This document shows positions 1 to 11,147 of a DNA stretch of 64,000 nucleotides, piece after piece; within the stretch, counting starts at the first letter, position 1; each line of letters starts with the position of its first letter. Origin of the DNA: Arcobacter ellisii (GTDB taxonomy: Bacteria > Campylobacterota > Campylobacteria > Campylobacterales > Arcobacteraceae); contig NZ_CP032097.1 of NCBI RefSeq assembly GCF_003544915.1, positions 2,356,001-2,420,000 of the forward strand, read 5' to 3'. A model generated the notes under the pieces. The model was not told the DNA's origin. It searched no databases and worked only from the letters and a program-made list of their open reading frames with translations. A program made the position numbers and the translations under genes.

Positions 1-506
1 TCATCTTCTTTTATTTTTTCTAACTCTTTTTTTGTTTTGATTAGCTCTTTATATAAACTATCAAAACTATCTTTTAGTTCTTTAAATTCAACTTTATTTT
101 TTGATGTCAATTTATCTAAAAAATCAATCAATTTTGGACTATCAAATTCAGAAGTATCTTTCAAATTTAAGTGTTTAATTAGTTTTGTAGAAAAATCAAA
201 AAGATTCTTTTTTGATATAGTTTGATTATTTAAAAAATATCTAACCTTATCTTTTTTAATACTTTTTATAATAATTTCATCTTGTATAGAAATATCAAAA
301 GCTTCATCACAAATATTTGTATCACTTAAAATAACTTCACCAATATTTGCTTTTACTTCACTCAGGGCAAATAATGACAAAATTGCTTGCATTAAAATAG
401 ATTTTCCAGCACCACTTGGTCCTGTAAAAATATTTAATCCTTTATCAAACTCTAAATCAATTTCATCAAATGACAAACAATCTTTTAAATAAACTCTTGT
501 AATCAA
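1..506 (-). CDS. recN: DNA repair protein RecN, N-terminal part (runs off the window)
   Basis: About 168 residues are visible, starting at a TTG codon (504-506) three bases after the nadK stop. The N-terminus reads like an SMC-family ATPase head: a first strand with VYLKDCLSFDEIDLEF, then the Walker A GPSGAGKS near residue 30, then the start of a coiled coil rich in Lys/Glu. RecN is an SMC-like ATPase that acts early in double-strand break repair. It follows nadK directly, as in many bacteria, so the two are probably co-transcribed. The C-terminal half (Walker B, signature) lies outside the window, so another SMC-like ATPase cannot be fully excluded. Confidence 0.85.
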   Translation of the reverse strand, partial: MITRVYLKDCLSFDEIDLEFDKGLNIFTGPSGAGKSILMQAILSLFALSEVKANIGEVILSDTNICDEAFDISIQDEIIIKSIKKDKVRYFLNNQTISKKNLFDFSTKLIKHLNLKDTSEFDSPKLIDFLDKLTSKNKVEFKELKDSFDSLYKELIKTKKELEKIKED

Positions 507-509
507 TTT

Positions 510-1376
510 TTAGTTTCCCCATCTTAATTTTTCATTTAAAACTTCAAAATAATTTCTTTGAATTCTATGTAACATTTTTGCTTTTTTATTTGCAATTTTT
601 ATTTTTATTGATTGATTTTGTTCAATTTCATAAATATCTTGACCATCCACAATCACAACAGCACCTTGATTATCCATAATTTTAAACTCTATTTCAAAAT
701 CTGCTGGCATCACAAGTGGTCTTTGTGTTAATGAATGAGGAGCAACTGGTGTAACTATAAAAGCCTCTGTTAGAGGATAAACAATTGGACCACCAACGGA
801 TAAATTATAAGCTGTTGAACCAGTTGGTGTAGAAATAATTACCCCATCACCATAATATGTATTAAAAGATTTTCCATCTATTTTTCCTTTTATTTTTATC
901 ATAGAAGAGATAGATTTTCTTGAAATTACAATATCATTAAAAGCAACAAATTTGTTTAAATTTACACTTCCTTCAACCATCATTCTATTATCAATTTTAT
1001 ATATATTATTTTTTAAATCTTCAATAAATTTAGGTAATTGTTCCATTGAAATATCTGTTAAAAAACCTAATGTTCCAAGATTTATTCCAAGAACTGGTTT
1101 ATCATATTTAAAAGATTTTCTAACTACTGAAAGTAAAGTTCCATCTCCACCAACTGATATTAAAAAATCTACTTTTTTACACAACTCTTCTAGGGATAAA
1201 CCTTCTAAACCTATCATATTTGCTGAGTTATTTTCAAGTAATATTTCTATATTTGAGTATTCAAATAACTTTTTAATTTCATCAAAAGTCTTCTTTAATT
1301 CTGGACTTGAAGGTCTTAAAATAACCCCTGCTGTTTTAATAGTTGGTAAAAGTTCAACATTTTTTTCAATTCTCAA
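510..1376 (-). CDS. nadK: NAD kinase
   Basis: A 288-residue cytoplasmic enzyme that phosphorylates NAD to NADP. The diagnostic GGDGT motif is at residues 76-80, followed by the NAD-binding stretch YGDGVIISTPTGSTAYNLS and the GGP turn. Length fits the family. The start used is TTG (1374-1376) with a weak GGAT upstream; no ATG lies near it in frame. It is followed three bases later by recN, which suggests a nadK-recN operon. Confidence 0.95.
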   Translation of the reverse strand: MRIEKNVELLPTIKTAGVILRPSSPELKKTFDEIKKLFEYSNIEILLENNSANMIGLEGLSLEELCKKVDFLISVGGDGTLLSVVRKSFKYDKPVLGINLGTLGFLTDISMEQLPKFIEDLKNNIYKIDNRMMVEGSVNLNKFVAFNDIVISRKSISSMIKIKGKIDGKSFNTYYGDGVIISTPTGSTAYNLSVGGPIVYPLTEAFIVTPVAPHSLTQRPLVMPADFEIEFKIMDNQGAVVIVDGQDIYEIEQNQSIKIKIANKKAKMLHRIQRNYFEVLNEKLRWGN

Positions 1377-1464
1377 GTTTTATCCATTTTTTAAATTCAT
1401 TTAAAATATTTGATTTATTCTATCCAATTAAATATAAAATAACTTAAATAAATTTAATTCAAAA

Positions 1465-1500
1465 AAAAAGGGATATGCTAATGCACATCCCTTTTTTATT
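1465..1500 (-). terminator. Rho-independent terminator of the str operon
   Basis: Read on the minus strand, a 9-bp stem GGGATGTGC / GCATATCCC (one G-U pair) with an ATTA loop is followed by a run of nine T. The G-U pair only forms in the minus-strand RNA, which assigns the terminator to fusA, ending at 1517. Confidence 0.9.
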
Positions 1501-1516
1501 TTAAGAAAAGTTAAAA

Positions 1517-3622
1517 TTAACCATTTCTCTTTTTAATAATTTCTTCAGAAACATTTTTTGGAACTTCTGAATAGTTATCAAAAATCATTGAGTATGTAGC
1601 TCTACCTTGAGACATAGATCTTAAGTCTGTAGAGTATCCGAACATTTCAGATAATGGAATCATTGCAGTAACTAATTTGATACCTGCTCTGTCGTCCATA
1701 GATTGAACTTGTCCTCTTCTTTTATTACAATCCCCAATAACATCTCCCATATAATCTTCAGGAGTTTCAATTTCAACTTTCATAATTGGCTCTAAAATAA
1801 CAGCTTGAGCAGCTGCACTTCTACAAGCTTGTTTGAATCCCATAGAAGCAGCTAATTTAAACGCCATTTCAGATGAGTCAACGTCGTGGTAAGAACCGTC
1901 ATAAACAGTAACTTCAATATCAACCATTGGATATCCAGCTAAAATACCACCTTGCATTGCTTCAAAACAACCTTTTTCAACAGCAGGAATATACTCTTTT
2001 GGAATTACCCCACCTTTAATGTCATTGTTAAATTTGAAGTTTTCTTCGCTATCAACTAATGGTTTAATTTCTAAGAATACGTGACCGTATTGACCTTTAC
2101 CACCAGATTGTTTTGCATATTTATACTCTTGTTTAACAGCATTTCTAATTGTTTCTCTATAAGCAACTTGAGGAGCACCAACTTCAGCTTCTACTTTGAA
2201 TTCTCTTTTCATTCTATCTACAAGAATTTCTAAGTGTAACTCACCCATTCCTGAAATAATAGTTTGTCCAGTCTCTTCATCAGTATTAACTCTGAATGAT
2301 GGATCTTCTTCTGCTAATTTACCTAATGCAATACCCATTTTTTCTTGGTCAGCTTTAGTTTTTGGCTCAACTGCAACAGAAATAACTGGTTCTGGGAATT
2401 CCATTCTTTCTAAGATAACAGGATCTTTTTCAGAAGCTAATGTATCTCCAGTAATTGTATATTTTAAACCAACAACAGCACCGATTTCTCCAGCATAAAG
2501 CTCTTTAATCTCTTCTCTATTGTTAGCGTGCATTTTAAGTAATCTTCCGATTCTCTCTTTTTTCATTTTTGTAGAGTTATATACATAAGTTCCAGATTCT
2601 AAAACCCCTCTATAAACTCTTGTAAATGTTAACTGTCCAACGAATGGGTCAGTCATAATTTTAAATGCTAATGCTGCAACTTCACCATTATCAGTTGAAG
2701 GAACGATTACAGCTTCACCATCTTGCGTTTCTCCATTGATATCAGCAACTTCAGTTGGAGCTGGTAAATACATAGCAACAGCATCTAATAAAGTTTGAAC
2801 ACCTTTATTTTTAAATGAAGTTCCACATACCATTGGAGTAATTTCCATTGCTAAACATCTTTTTTTAAGTCCTGCAACGATTTCTTCTTCAGTTAATTCA
2901 ACACCCTCAAGGTATTTTTCCATTAATTCTTCAGATGATTCAGCAGCAGCTTCAACCATTTTTTCTCTATATTCAGTAGCTTGATCCATTAAATCTGCTG
3001 GAATTTCTTCAACATGGTAGTTTGAACCCATCGCAGCATCTTCATCCCAAACGATAGCTTTCATTTGTACTAAATCAATAACACCTTTGAATTTTTCTTC
3101 AGATCCAATTGGAATTTGAATAGGAACTGGATTTGCTTTTAATCTTTCTGCAACTTGTTTTTCAACATTAAAAAAGTTTGCACCTGTTCTATCCATTTTA
3201 TTTACATAAATAATTCTTGGAACACCATATTTATTAGCTTGTCTCCAAACTGTTTCAGATTGTGGTTGAACCCCACCTACTGAACAAAATACAGCTACAG
3301 CACCATCAAGAACCCTCATAGATCTCTCAACTTCAATAGTAAAGTCAACGTGACCTGGAGTGTCAATGATGTTAATCATTAATTGTTCTTTAGTTTTTGG
3401 GTGAGTCCAGTTACAAGTAGTAGCAGCAGAAGTAATTGTAATACCTCTTTCTTGCTCTTGCTCCATCCAGTCCATAGTTGCAGCACCTTCATGAACCTCA
3501 CCAATTTTGTGTGAAACACCTGTATAGAATAAAATTCTTTCAGTAGTTGTTGTTTTTCCTGCATCAATGTGAGCAGCAATACCGATATTTCTAACTCTGT
3601 TAAGTGGTGTTTTTCTTGCCAT
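1517..3622 (-). CDS. fusA: Translation elongation factor G
   Basis: A 701-residue translational GTPase that drives ribosomal translocation. The G1 motif [12 protein letters not shown] lies near residue 18, followed by the G2/effector region [19 protein letters not shown] (G3) and [10 protein letters not shown] (G4). Domain IV/V sequence continues to the normal C-terminus. It ends the rpsL-rpsG-fusA operon and lacks the tuf copy that follows fusA in many other bacteria. The only tuf in this window is at 59.7-60.9 kb. Confidence 0.98.
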   Translation of the reverse strand: MARKTPLNRVRNIGIAAHIDAGKTTTTERILFYTGVSHKIGEVHEGAATMDWMEQEQERGITITSAATTCNWTHPKTKEQLMINIIDTPGHVDFTIEVERSMRVLDGAVAVFCSVGGVQPQSETVWRQANKYGVPRIIYVNKMDRTGANFFNVEKQVAERLKANPVPIQIPIGSEEKFKGVIDLVQMKAIVWDEDAAMGSNYHVEEIPADLMDQATEYREKMVEAAAESSEELMEKYLEGVELTEEEIVAGLKKRCLAMEITPMVCGTSFKNKGVQTLLDAVAMYLPAPTEVADINGETQDGEAVIVPSTDNGEVAALAFKIMTDPFVGQLTFTRVYRGVLESGTYVYNSTKMKKERIGRLLKMHANNREEIKELYAGEIGAVVGLKYTITGDTLASEKDPVILERMEFPEPVISVAVEPKTKADQEKMGIALGKLAEEDPSFRVNTDEETGQTIISGMGELHLEILVDRMKREFKVEAEVGAPQVAYRETIRNAVKQEYKYAKQSGGKGQYGHVFLEIKPLVDSEENFKFNNDIKGGVIPKEYIPAVEKGCFEAMQGGILAGYPMVDIEVTVYDGSYHDVDSSEMAFKLAASMGFKQACRSAAAQAVILEPIMKVEIETPEDYMGDVIGDCNKRRGQVQSMDDRAGIKLVTAMIPLSEMFGYSTDLRSMSQGRATYSMIFDNYSEVPKNVSEEIIKKRNG

Positions 3623-3631
3623 ATTATAATC

Positions 3632-4111
<480 letters not shown>

Positions 4112-4115
4112 CTAC

Positions 4116-4499
4116 TTATTTTTTACCGGCTTTAGGTCTTTTAGTACCATATTTAGATCTTGCAACAGTTCTGTTTGCAACACCAGCAGTATCTAATGCA
4201 CCTCTAACGATGTGATATTTAACCCCAGGTAAATCTTTTACCCTTCCTCCTCTTACTAAAACAATTGAGTGTTCTTGTAAGTTGTGACCTTCTCCACCGA
4301 TGTATGAAATAACTTCAAAACCTGTTGTTAATCTAACTTTTGCAACTTTTCTTAAAGCCGAGTTAGGTTTTTTTGGAGTTGTTGTATATACTCTTGTACA
4401 TACTCCTCTTCTTTGTGGACACTCTTTAAGTGCTGGTGATTTAGATTTTTTAATCACCTTTTTTCGCTCATTTCTTACAAGCTGATTGATTGTAGGCAT
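4116..4499 (-). CDS. rpsL: 30S ribosomal protein S12
   Basis: A 127-residue decoding-centre protein and first gene of the str operon. The loops where streptomycin-resistance changes arise look wild type: lysine in [12 protein letters not shown] and lysine in [13 protein letters not shown] are both present. The start ATG follows an AAGGAAA ribosome binding site. Confidence 0.98.
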   Translation of the reverse strand: MPTINQLVRNERKKVIKKSKSPALKECPQRRGVCTRVYTTTPKKPNSALRKVAKVRLTTGFEVISYIGGEGHNLQEHSIVLVRGGRVKDLPGVKYHIVRGALDTAGVANRTVARSKYGTKRPKAGKK

Positions 4500-4522
4500 T
4501 TCTTTCCTTTATATAAATTGGT

Positions 4523-4546
4523 TTGAGTAATTATAGCTTTACTCAA
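4523..4546 (-). promoter_or_regulatory. Hairpin in the rpsL leader; divergent promoter region 4500-4737
   Basis: TTGAGTAA and TTACTCAA form an 8-bp stem 23-46 bases upstream of rpsL, within its presumed 5' leader. The remaining 238-bp gap holds the divergent promoters of rpsL (minus) and the MFS gene (plus). No clear consensus -35/-10 pair was picked, and the hairpin's role is unknown. Confidence 0.4.
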
Positions 4547-4737
4547 GCTTCTCGTGCAAATCAACATTTAGTTGAAACGATACTCCCATTCTAGGAAACT
4601 TGGTAGAGTTTTCTAAAAAAGTTCAGGATTATACTTAAAATTATATTAAAAATATCTTATGTTATATTATTCCTTACATTAAGTTTGAAGTTATCTTTTT
4701 TTACTAAAATTCGAAAAAATAAAAAGGTAAAAAATAT

Positions 4738-5889
4738 ATGACTAAACAACTATTTCCTTTAGCTTTAGGTGGTTTAGCAATAGGAACAACTGAATTTATA
4801 ATTATGGGATTACTTCCTGATGTTGCAAGTTCAATAGATGTTTCCATTCCTGTTGCTGGACACCTCATCTCTGCGTATGCATTTGGAGTTGTTATTGGAG
4901 CTCCTACATTGGTTGCTCTTAGTGCAAAATTTCCTCCAAAATCTATACTGATTGTATTAATGATTTTATTTACAATATTCAACGCTTTTTCAATTATTGC
5001 ACCAGATTACAATACACTTTTAATGTCACGATTTTTTGCAGGGCTTCCCCATGGAGCTTTTTTTGGAGTAGGAACTGTTGTTGCTACAAAATTAGCTCAA
5101 AAGGGGAAAGAGGCTCAAGCTATCTCTTCAATGTTTACAGGACTTACTGTTGCTATTTTACTTATGGTTCCATTTGTTACATTTATAGGACATAATCTTC
5201 ATTGGAGATACGCATTTGGAATAGTTTCCTTACTTGGTTTATTAACTATTTTATCTTTATATCTTTGGTTGCCAAAATTAAAACCTCTAAAAACTGTAAC
5301 CTTTAAAGAAGAGTTAGAATTTTTCAAAACAATTAAAGCTTGGCATATTTTAACTATTGTTGCTATTGGTTTTGGAGGACTTTTTGCTTGGTTTAGTTAT
5401 ATAGCTCCACTTTTAATTCATGTTTCACAATTTGATGCTTCACAAGTTTCTTATCTAATGATTGTTGCAGGGGCTGGGATGGTTGTAGGAAATATAATGG
5501 GTGGTTATTTAGCTGATAAAAAAGATCCTGCAACTGCAACTATAATGCTTTTATCATTTATGGTAATTTCACTTATTTTAGTATTTTTTCTTTCAGAGAA
5601 TAAAATCATCTCTATTCTTCTTACTTTTATTTGTGGAGCTTTAGCTATGTCAATTGGAACACCAATAAATATGGTAATGTTAAAGAGTGCAAAACATTCA
5701 GAGATGTTAGCTGCTGCATTTATGCAAGCTGCGTTTAATGTTGCAAACTCTTTAGGAGCATTTTTTGGAGGGATACCTTTATTTTTTGGTTTATCTTTTA
5801 GTTATCCTTCTCTTGTTGGTGCATTTATGGCAGGAACGGGTGCTTTATTGTGTATTATTTTTTATAAAAAATATCAACAAAGTTTTTAA
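4738..5889 (+). CDS. MFS transporter, DHA1 (AraJ/drug efflux-like) family
   Basis: A 383-residue inner-membrane protein with about 12 hydrophobic segments. The N-terminus carries the DHA1-type motif ALGGLAIGTTEFIIMGLLPDVA and the loop 2-3 region. A second half starting near residue 200 repeats the six-helix layout, with GNIMGGYLADKK as the half-repeat of motif A. Such proteins export drugs or sugars by proton antiport; the substrate cannot be told. It stands alone, divergent from rpsL and convergent with the DUF2971 gene two bases downstream. The ribosome binding site is AAAAGG before ATG. Confidence 0.85.
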   Translation: MTKQLFPLALGGLAIGTTEFIIMGLLPDVASSIDVSIPVAGHLISAYAFGVVIGAPTLVALSAKFPPKSILIVLMILFTIFNAFSIIAPDYNTLLMSRFFAGLPHGAFFGVGTVVATKLAQKGKEAQAISSMFTGLTVAILLMVPFVTFIGHNLHWRYAFGIVSLLGLLTILSLYLWLPKLKPLKTVTFKEELEFFKTIKAWHILTIVAIGFGGLFAWFSYIAPLLIHVSQFDASQVSYLMIVAGAGMVVGNIMGGYLADKKDPATATIMLLSFMVISLILVFFLSENKIISILLTFICGALAMSIGTPINMVMLKSAKHSEMLAAAFMQAAFNVANSLGAFFGGIPLFFGLSFSYPSLVGAFMAGTGALLCIIFYKKYQQSF

Positions 5890-5890
5890 A

Positions 5891-6706
5891 TCATCTATAT
5901 GATGATTTTGAACTTTTTATTTTTACATTATAAAAACCATTATTAGCCAAAAATATTCTTATTTCTTGGTCTATAAACTTATTCTTAGGTCCTTTAATTA
6001 TCTCTAGTATTGGTTCATTTTCCTCATTAAAATTATCAAATTTTAGTTCAAAATATGGTATTAAACTTCCACAAACAGCTCTAAATAACATTGTTGAAAT
6101 ATTCTTTTTAAAAATAAATCTTTTTGTCTCTTTATCTTCTATAATCAAAGGTGTATGAATGAGTCTTATCTCTTGTTCTTCCATAAAAAGTTCATTTTTT
6201 GATTTAGCTGAAAGATAATTTATCTCATTTATTATATTTTCACAAAACTCTTCAAATTCAAAAGATAAAAAATCAAATTTCTCTTCAAACTTAAAAAGAG
6301 GCTCTAATATCTCTTCAATCTCTTTTTGTTGTTGTTCTTCATCATATAAAACTTTTGATGTTTTTATTAATTTATTCTCTTTAAAATATTCTGTATTAAA
6401 TCCAATAGCAACACCATATCCATCATTTGCATAGGCTCTCCATTGACTTAATAAATCTTCTCCTTTTGAAAAAGAAGCGATATAAACATTTGGTTGTTTT
6501 TTTTCATAAAGTTTTAAAAATGTATTAAATTTTTCGTAGTTATTTTTAGTAGTTAATTCTTGAATTCTTTTCAAAACTTTTTCTTTAATCCAATGAATCT
6601 CTTTATAATCGTTTAGATTATAAACTGAACTAAGCCATAAAGTTTTATTTTGAATTATTGCTTTAAAAGCATCAACATTACAATAGTGATACATAATATT
6701 TCCCAT
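5891..6706 (-). CDS. DUF2971 domain protein
   Basis: A 271-residue soluble protein matching the DUF2971 pattern: MYHYCNVDAFKAIIQNKTLWLSSVYNLND at the N-terminus, FSKGEDLLSQWRAYANDGYGVAIGF in the middle, and an EQEIRLI segment after residue 170. The family has no firmly established activity and is often found in accessory and defence-like contexts. The start is supported by TAGGAG eight bases upstream of ATGGG. It is a single gene between an MFS exporter and a chemoreceptor. Confidence 0.8.
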   Translation of the reverse strand: MGNIMYHYCNVDAFKAIIQNKTLWLSSVYNLNDYKEIHWIKEKVLKRIQELTTKNNYEKFNTFLKLYEKKQPNVYIASFSKGEDLLSQWRAYANDGYGVAIGFNTEYFKENKLIKTSKVLYDEEQQQKEIEEILEPLFKFEEKFDFLSFEFEEFCENIINEINYLSAKSKNELFMEEQEIRLIHTPLIIEDKETKRFIFKKNISTMLFRAVCGSLIPYFELKFDNFNEENEPILEIIKGPKNKFIDQEIRIFLANNGFYNVKIKSSKSSYR

Positions 6707-6740
6707 AGTAATCTCCTATGGAAAACATTATACTATAAAA

Positions 6741-8615
6741 TTATTTCCCCTCAAACTCTTTTTGATTGGTATTTAACACAACTTTTTCAGCTATATCATT
6801 TACTTCACGTGCAACTTTATTTGCCTCATCAGCAGATGTTGCATTTTTTTGTGTCACTTGGTCTAAGTTATTTACTGTATCGTTGATTTGTTCCATTGCA
6901 TTAAACTGCTCTTTTGAAGAGCTTGAAACTTCATTTATCAAAGATAAAGTATTATGAATATTTGTATTTAATCTCTCATAACCTTGTATCATTTCAGCTG
7001 AAATTACTTTACCTTCATTTGCTTTTAAAGTCGCATTTTCAACCAAAGTTTTAATCTCTTTAGCAGCATCAGCAGACCTACTTGCAAGATTTCGCACCTC
7101 TTGAGCAACAACAGCAAATCCTTTTCCAGCTTCACCAGCAGTTGCAGCTTCAACAGCTGCATTTAAAGATAAAATATTTGTTTGAAATGCAATTTGGTCA
7201 ATAATTGTAATTGAATCAGCAATTGCTTGTGTTTGGGCATTTATTTCATCCATTGATAAAGCTGTTTTTGAGGCTAACTCTTGTCCAACTATAACTGAAT
7301 CAGAAACCTCATTTGCATAAGAGGTCATTTTTACAATATTTTGTGAACTATTTTGCATATTTGCTGTAATCTCTTCTATTGCAGCAGCCGTTTGTTCTAA
7401 AGAAGCTGCTTGAGAATTTGCCGATGTTGTTAAATTTTCAACATTTCTTGATAATCTTTCTGCATTTGAAGATAAAATCAATCCCATCTCTTTATTTTCA
7501 AGCAACATTGATGTAATTGCTAAACCAAGTTTATTTACATCATTACATAAAGCTTTTAAATCTCCATCTAATCCTGCAACATTTATTTTTTCTCTATAAT
7601 CATAATTTGCATATAAAGATAAAACTTTCATTACATTTTTGATGTTATTTTCAACAGCACTTAACATTTGATTTATTACATTTTTTAACTCATTTAAAGA
7701 AGGATTGTTTGTTTCACCTTCAATTCTTGTATTTAATAAACCTTTTTTTGCTTCATTTGCACATTTTATTGCACTATTTACAATCTCTTTATCTTTTTCA
7801 ATAGATTTTTTTGCAACCAAAATATTTTTATTAACTTCATTTGCCATAATTCCCAATTCATCTGTTGAATTTATCTCTATAAGTTTTGATTCTTTAGTCT
7901 CTTGGTTTAAATATTTAAAGAATTCCAATAAACCTTCATTAAATTTTTCCAAAGGTTTTTTAATCGAGTTTGTAATTAGAACTGTCACAAAAAATACTGT
8001 AATCAAAACAATAATAATCAAAGAGTATAAAGTGTATAAAGTTGAATCAATTTTACTTAAAGCATTTTTATAACTTAACTTATTTTGTTCATCTGCTGTT
8101 TTATTTATTGCATTTAATTTTTCATTAATAACCAAAAAAACCTCATCAGCAACGGATAACATTGGTGTTGCCATACCTAAATCAACACTTAACATATCAA
8201 CTGCATCTCTAACTGTTAAGTTATACTCTTTTAACTCTTTGTTAACAGCTTCTATACTTTTTTTATCATCAGCAGTTAAATACTCTTCTTTTAAAAATAT
8301 TTCCATATCTTTTTCTATTTTTGCTTTTAGATTATTTAACAATGTAATTTGTTCATCAATTAATGATTGTTCATATTTATCTGTTGCATAACTAAAAATC
8401 TTGTATAAAATTGAATTGAAAAGATTTATATCACTCAATAATTTACTACTTGATTTATAAAGTTCAAATTTTACATCAACAATATTTTTTAATGTTTCTT
8501 TATCTGATTTTAGTGCGTTATTAGAAAAGATTGCTAAGACTATTAGAAAAAGAACAGCTATAACTGGAGCAATTAATACTTTTTTACCTAATTTCATATT
8601 TTTTATACCAAACAT
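6741..8615 (-). CDS. Methyl-accepting chemotaxis protein (4-helix-bundle type sensor)
   Basis: A 624-residue transmembrane receptor. There is one membrane segment near residues 12-30, a helical periplasmic domain to about 185, a second membrane segment to about 210, a long HAMP-like region, then the signalling hairpin whose tip [20 protein letters not shown] lies near residue 473. It would control CheA through CheW. The C-terminus ends KEFEGK, a motif shared with the other receptors in this window. A Cache protein gene lies just upstream on the same strand, separated by a hairpin. The ligand cannot be inferred. Confidence 0.93.
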   Translation of the reverse strand: MFGIKNMKLGKKVLIAPVIAVLFLIVLAIFSNNALKSDKETLKNIVDVKFELYKSSSKLLSDINLFNSILYKIFSYATDKYEQSLIDEQITLLNNLKAKIEKDMEIFLKEEYLTADDKKSIEAVNKELKEYNLTVRDAVDMLSVDLGMATPMLSVADEVFLVINEKLNAINKTADEQNKLSYKNALSKIDSTLYTLYSLIIIVLITVFFVTVLITNSIKKPLEKFNEGLLEFFKYLNQETKESKLIEINSTDELGIMANEVNKNILVAKKSIEKDKEIVNSAIKCANEAKKGLLNTRIEGETNNPSLNELKNVINQMLSAVENNIKNVMKVLSLYANYDYREKINVAGLDGDLKALCNDVNKLGLAITSMLLENKEMGLILSSNAERLSRNVENLTTSANSQAASLEQTAAAIEEITANMQNSSQNIVKMTSYANEVSDSVIVGQELASKTALSMDEINAQTQAIADSITIIDQIAFQTNILSLNAAVEAATAGEAGKGFAVVAQEVRNLASRSADAAKEIKTLVENATLKANEGKVISAEMIQGYERLNTNIHNTLSLINEVSSSSKEQFNAMEQINDTVNNLDQVTQKNATSADEANKVAREVNDIAEKVVLNTNQKEFEGK

Positions 8616-8647
8616 AATCTATCCTACTTAATTTAGATTTTATGCAG

Positions 8648-8717
8648 AATTTTCTAAAAATATAAAACTACTCTATACTTTTAGAAAATTTAAAGTCTTG
8701 AAAAACAAGACTTTAAA
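8648..8717 (-). terminator. Two inverted repeats between the Cache gene and the chemoreceptor gene
   Basis: TTTAAAGTCTTG / CAAGACTTTAAA (8689-8700 and 8706-8717) forms a 12-bp stem with an AAAAA loop just after the Cache gene stop. A second pair, AATTTTCTAAAA / TTTTAGAAAATT (8648-8659 and 8679-8690), lies in the chemoreceptor leader. The first is a likely terminator or attenuator for the Cache gene; T-runs are weak. Confidence 0.55.
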
Positions 8718-8728
8718 TAAATAATGTT

Positions 8729-9172
8729 CTACTCTTTGTATACACCAGCACCAATTAGTTGATTTTCTCCAATTCCAATAACGAAAGATGTTTTTGGAGT
8801 TTGTTCTCCTTTAGTTGGATGATCCCATACATAATCAACCCAACCAGAACCATCTGCTTTAACTTTATCTATAAACTCTTTGAATAATTGATTTCCTGCT
8901 TTATCTTTATATCTATAAAGATTTTTCCCTTTTAAAGGTTTTTTTGGATGAGCTGTTATGATACCATCAAAATCATTTGCCCAAATATATAAATCACCAT
9001 TTACAAATTCACTTTCTGGTTTATTAAACTCTTCAACACAAGCAGCAACACCTACTTTTTTACAAAAGTCTACACCTTTCATAACAAGGGCTTTTGCTTC
9101 ATCTTGTGTATTAGCATTTGCAAATGTTGCACATAATAATATTGAAGCTCCTAACTTAAATAATTTACTCAT
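8729..9172 (-). CDS. Periplasmic single Cache domain protein
   Basis: 147 residues. A signal peptide (MSKLFKLGASILLCATFANA) precedes a domain typical of free-standing Cache proteins: DLYIWANDFDGIITAHPKKPLKGKN, then GSGWVDYVWDHPTKGEQTPKTSFV and a final GAGVYKE strand. Cache domains bind small molecules outside the inner membrane. This protein has no transmembrane or signalling part, so it may act as a binding partner for a receptor. The chemoreceptor encoded directly downstream is an obvious candidate, but that is inference. The ribosome binding site AAGGAG precedes the ATG. Confidence 0.8.
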   Translation of the reverse strand: MSKLFKLGASILLCATFANANTQDEAKALVMKGVDFCKKVGVAACVEEFNKPESEFVNGDLYIWANDFDGIITAHPKKPLKGKNLYRYKDKAGNQLFKEFIDKVKADGSGWVDYVWDHPTKGEQTPKTSFVIGIGENQLIGAGVYKE

Positions 9173-9367
9173 AACCTTCTCCTTAGTTAATTTTTGTAAA
9201 CAATGTTTGCATAAAAATAATTAATTGAATCTTAATATTTATTGATTATTTTTAATAAACTTAAATTTTTATTAAAATGCTATTTTATTGCTATTCTAAG
9301 GCATTTTTTGAGCTTATTTTTTTAATTTTTTAGCAAAAAAAGAAAATATATTACTAACTAGAAATAA

Positions 9368-10018
9368 TTAATTTTTCTCTAATTTTTTATTTTCTAGTTT
9401 ATAAATTGTAGGTGTTAATTGTTCTATAAAAGATTTGTGATGAGAGATAATAATCATTGATTTTTTTATAGAATTTAAAATATTTATAATTCTTTTTTCA
9501 GAACTTTCATCTAAGGCATTTGTTGGTTCATCTAAAAGTAAAATTTTTGGTTTAGTTATCAAAATACCAGCAAGTGCAACTATTTTTTGTTCTCCACCAC
9601 TTAATTCATAAATTATTCTATCTTTTAGATGTGATATTTCTAATTCTTCTAGCATTTCTAAAGCTTTTTGATAAGCCTCTTCTTTTTTTGTTCCTGTTGT
9701 TCTTAAACTAAACATTACATCTTCAATAACAGTTGCAGATAAAAAAAAGCTACTAATATCTTGAGGTAGATATCCAACTTCAAAACGGAAATTTCTATAA
9801 TCTTTTTTATTTTTAATCAAATTATGAAAAAGATATAACTCTCCTGAATAAGACTCTTCAAGTCCTGCAATTATTCTAAGAAGTGAACTTTTACCAACAC
9901 CATTTGAGCCAATAATTGCTACTTTTTCTTCATGTCCTACACTTAGATTTATATTCTCAAATAAAAGATTACTTCCATTTGAATATGAAACATTTTTTAA
10001 TGTTATAGAACAACTCAT
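9368..10018 (-). CDS. cbiO: ECF-type nickel/cobalt transporter, ATPase subunit (CbiO/NikO)
   Basis: A 216-residue ABC ATPase. Walker A GSNGVGKS is at 37-44, the signature LSGGEQK near 135, Walker B ILLLDEPTNALD follows, and the H-loop IIISHH comes last. It overlaps cbiQ by four bases and is the last gene of a five-gene operon, so it would power metal uptake with CbiQ and CbiM. This is the usual size for a single-domain CbiO. Confidence 0.88.
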   Translation of the reverse strand: MSCSITLKNVSYSNGSNLLFENINLSVGHEEKVAIIGSNGVGKSSLLRIIAGLEESYSGELYLFHNLIKNKKDYRNFRFEVGYLPQDISSFFLSATVIEDVMFSLRTTGTKKEEAYQKALEMLEELEISHLKDRIIYELSGGEQKIVALAGILITKPKILLLDEPTNALDESSEKRIINILNSIKKSMIIISHHKSFIEQLTPTIYKLENKKLEKN

Positions 10019-10662
10019 GCAAAAACCTTCAAAATAAATGTTATTAAAACTGTAATTATTAAATAAAAATCAAATTTATTTAGATTAAAACTATCACTTA
10101 AATAAATCTCTCCATTAAAACCTCTTAATTCAAAACTATCTTTTAAATTTTGTGCTTTTTGGATTGATTTTACAAATAATAAACCTAAAATATTACCATA
10201 GGTTTGATAGATAAAAAGATTTGTTTTACTATGAAAACTTCTTGTTACTAGTGTAGTTTTTATATTTTTAAAATCATCTTGCAACTCAACTATCATTTTC
10301 CATGTAAAATAGAATGTTGAAACAAATCTATTTGGGAATTTTAACAAATAAAATCCTCTTACAATATCCAAACCTTTTGAATTATAAAAAAGCAATAGAT
10401 TAAAAAATATAATCATGTTAGTTCTTACATAAATATTTAAAGCTTCAACTAAACTATTTTGAATCCAAACAAATACAAATATTGCAAATATGAAAAGGTT
10501 TAAAAATAGTAGTTTTTTTAATACTTTAAAAAGATTATCAAAATTTGTAATAATCAAAAAAATTAAAGGAATTAAAAAATAAAACTCAAAAGTAGAAAAA
10601 CTTAGAATCAAACTATAAACAAATGCACAAATAAGTGAAATTGCTGGATTAAAATTTATCAA
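10015..10662 (-). CDS. cbiQ: ECF transporter transmembrane component (CbiQ/NikQ)
   Basis: A 215-residue inner-membrane protein with about five hydrophobic segments and a long cytosolic loop. That loop carries the T-component features RSFHSKTN and the ARG-type coupling segment KAQNLKDSFELRGFNGE, which contacts the ATPase. It overlaps both neighbours by four bases. Confidence 0.85.
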   Translation of the reverse strand: MINFNPAISLICAFVYSLILSFSTFEFYFLIPLIFLIITNFDNLFKVLKKLLFLNLFIFAIFVFVWIQNSLVEALNIYVRTNMIIFFNLLLFYNSKGLDIVRGFYLLKFPNRFVSTFYFTWKMIVELQDDFKNIKTTLVTRSFHSKTNLFIYQTYGNILGLLFVKSIQKAQNLKDSFELRGFNGEIYLSDSFNLNKFDFYLIITVLITFILKVFA

Positions 10663-11147
10663 TTTTTCACTCTTTTTAGAACCATAAAAATTACAGCAAT
10701 AATAATTAATCCAAATAGAACTTTAAATATTTCAAAATAATCAAGCTGTTCTTCTAAAACTTTTATTTTATTTTCTAAATCTCTATTTTTTTCTTTAAGT
10801 TTTTTTAGTTCTTCACTTTCACTACTTTTATCTTCAATAATTTCATTTTTTACTGCGACAATCTCTTTTATCTCTTTTGTAACAATATGACCAGCACCTG
10901 CATCAACCAATACCATTAACTCTTTTTGATTTGTTTTAAAATTATATTCACCATTTGAATCTAAACTATCACTTAATAAAATATTGTTTTTTATATCTCT
11001 TATTTCAAGTTTACAATTCATGCAAGGTTTTGCATTTGCAAAATATGAACTTATGAAAAAATTTTCATTTTCAAAATCCGTAAAAAGATTTATTTTGTGT
11101 GCAAATAAAAATATTGGTAAAAAAAGAAAAATTAAATATTTCAACAT
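10659..11147 (-). CDS. NikL-like accessory subunit of a nickel ECF transporter
   Basis: 162 residues: signal peptide, a small beta-rich periplasmic domain with a CMNC pair near residues 42-45, a coiled coil (about 105-140) and one C-terminal membrane helix. The position between cbiM and cbiQ and the architecture match NikL (CbiL-type) accessory proteins of NikKLMQO systems. The Cys pair and the H in GAGHIV could touch metal. The identity rests on context and topology rather than on a strong motif. Confidence 0.65.
   Translation of the reverse strand: MLKYLIFLFLPIFLFAHKINLFTDFENENFFISSYFANAKPCMNCKLEIRDIKNNILLSDSLDSNGEYNFKTNQKELMVLVDAGAGHIVTKEIKEIVAVKNEIIEDKSSESEELKKLKEKNRDLENKIKVLEEQLDYFEIFKVLFGLIIIAVIFMVLKRVKN

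Noticed and set aside
952-1404. 150-codon plus-strand frame over nadK
   Set aside because: Shadow of the NAD kinase gene; protein is low-complexity and no start signals are present.
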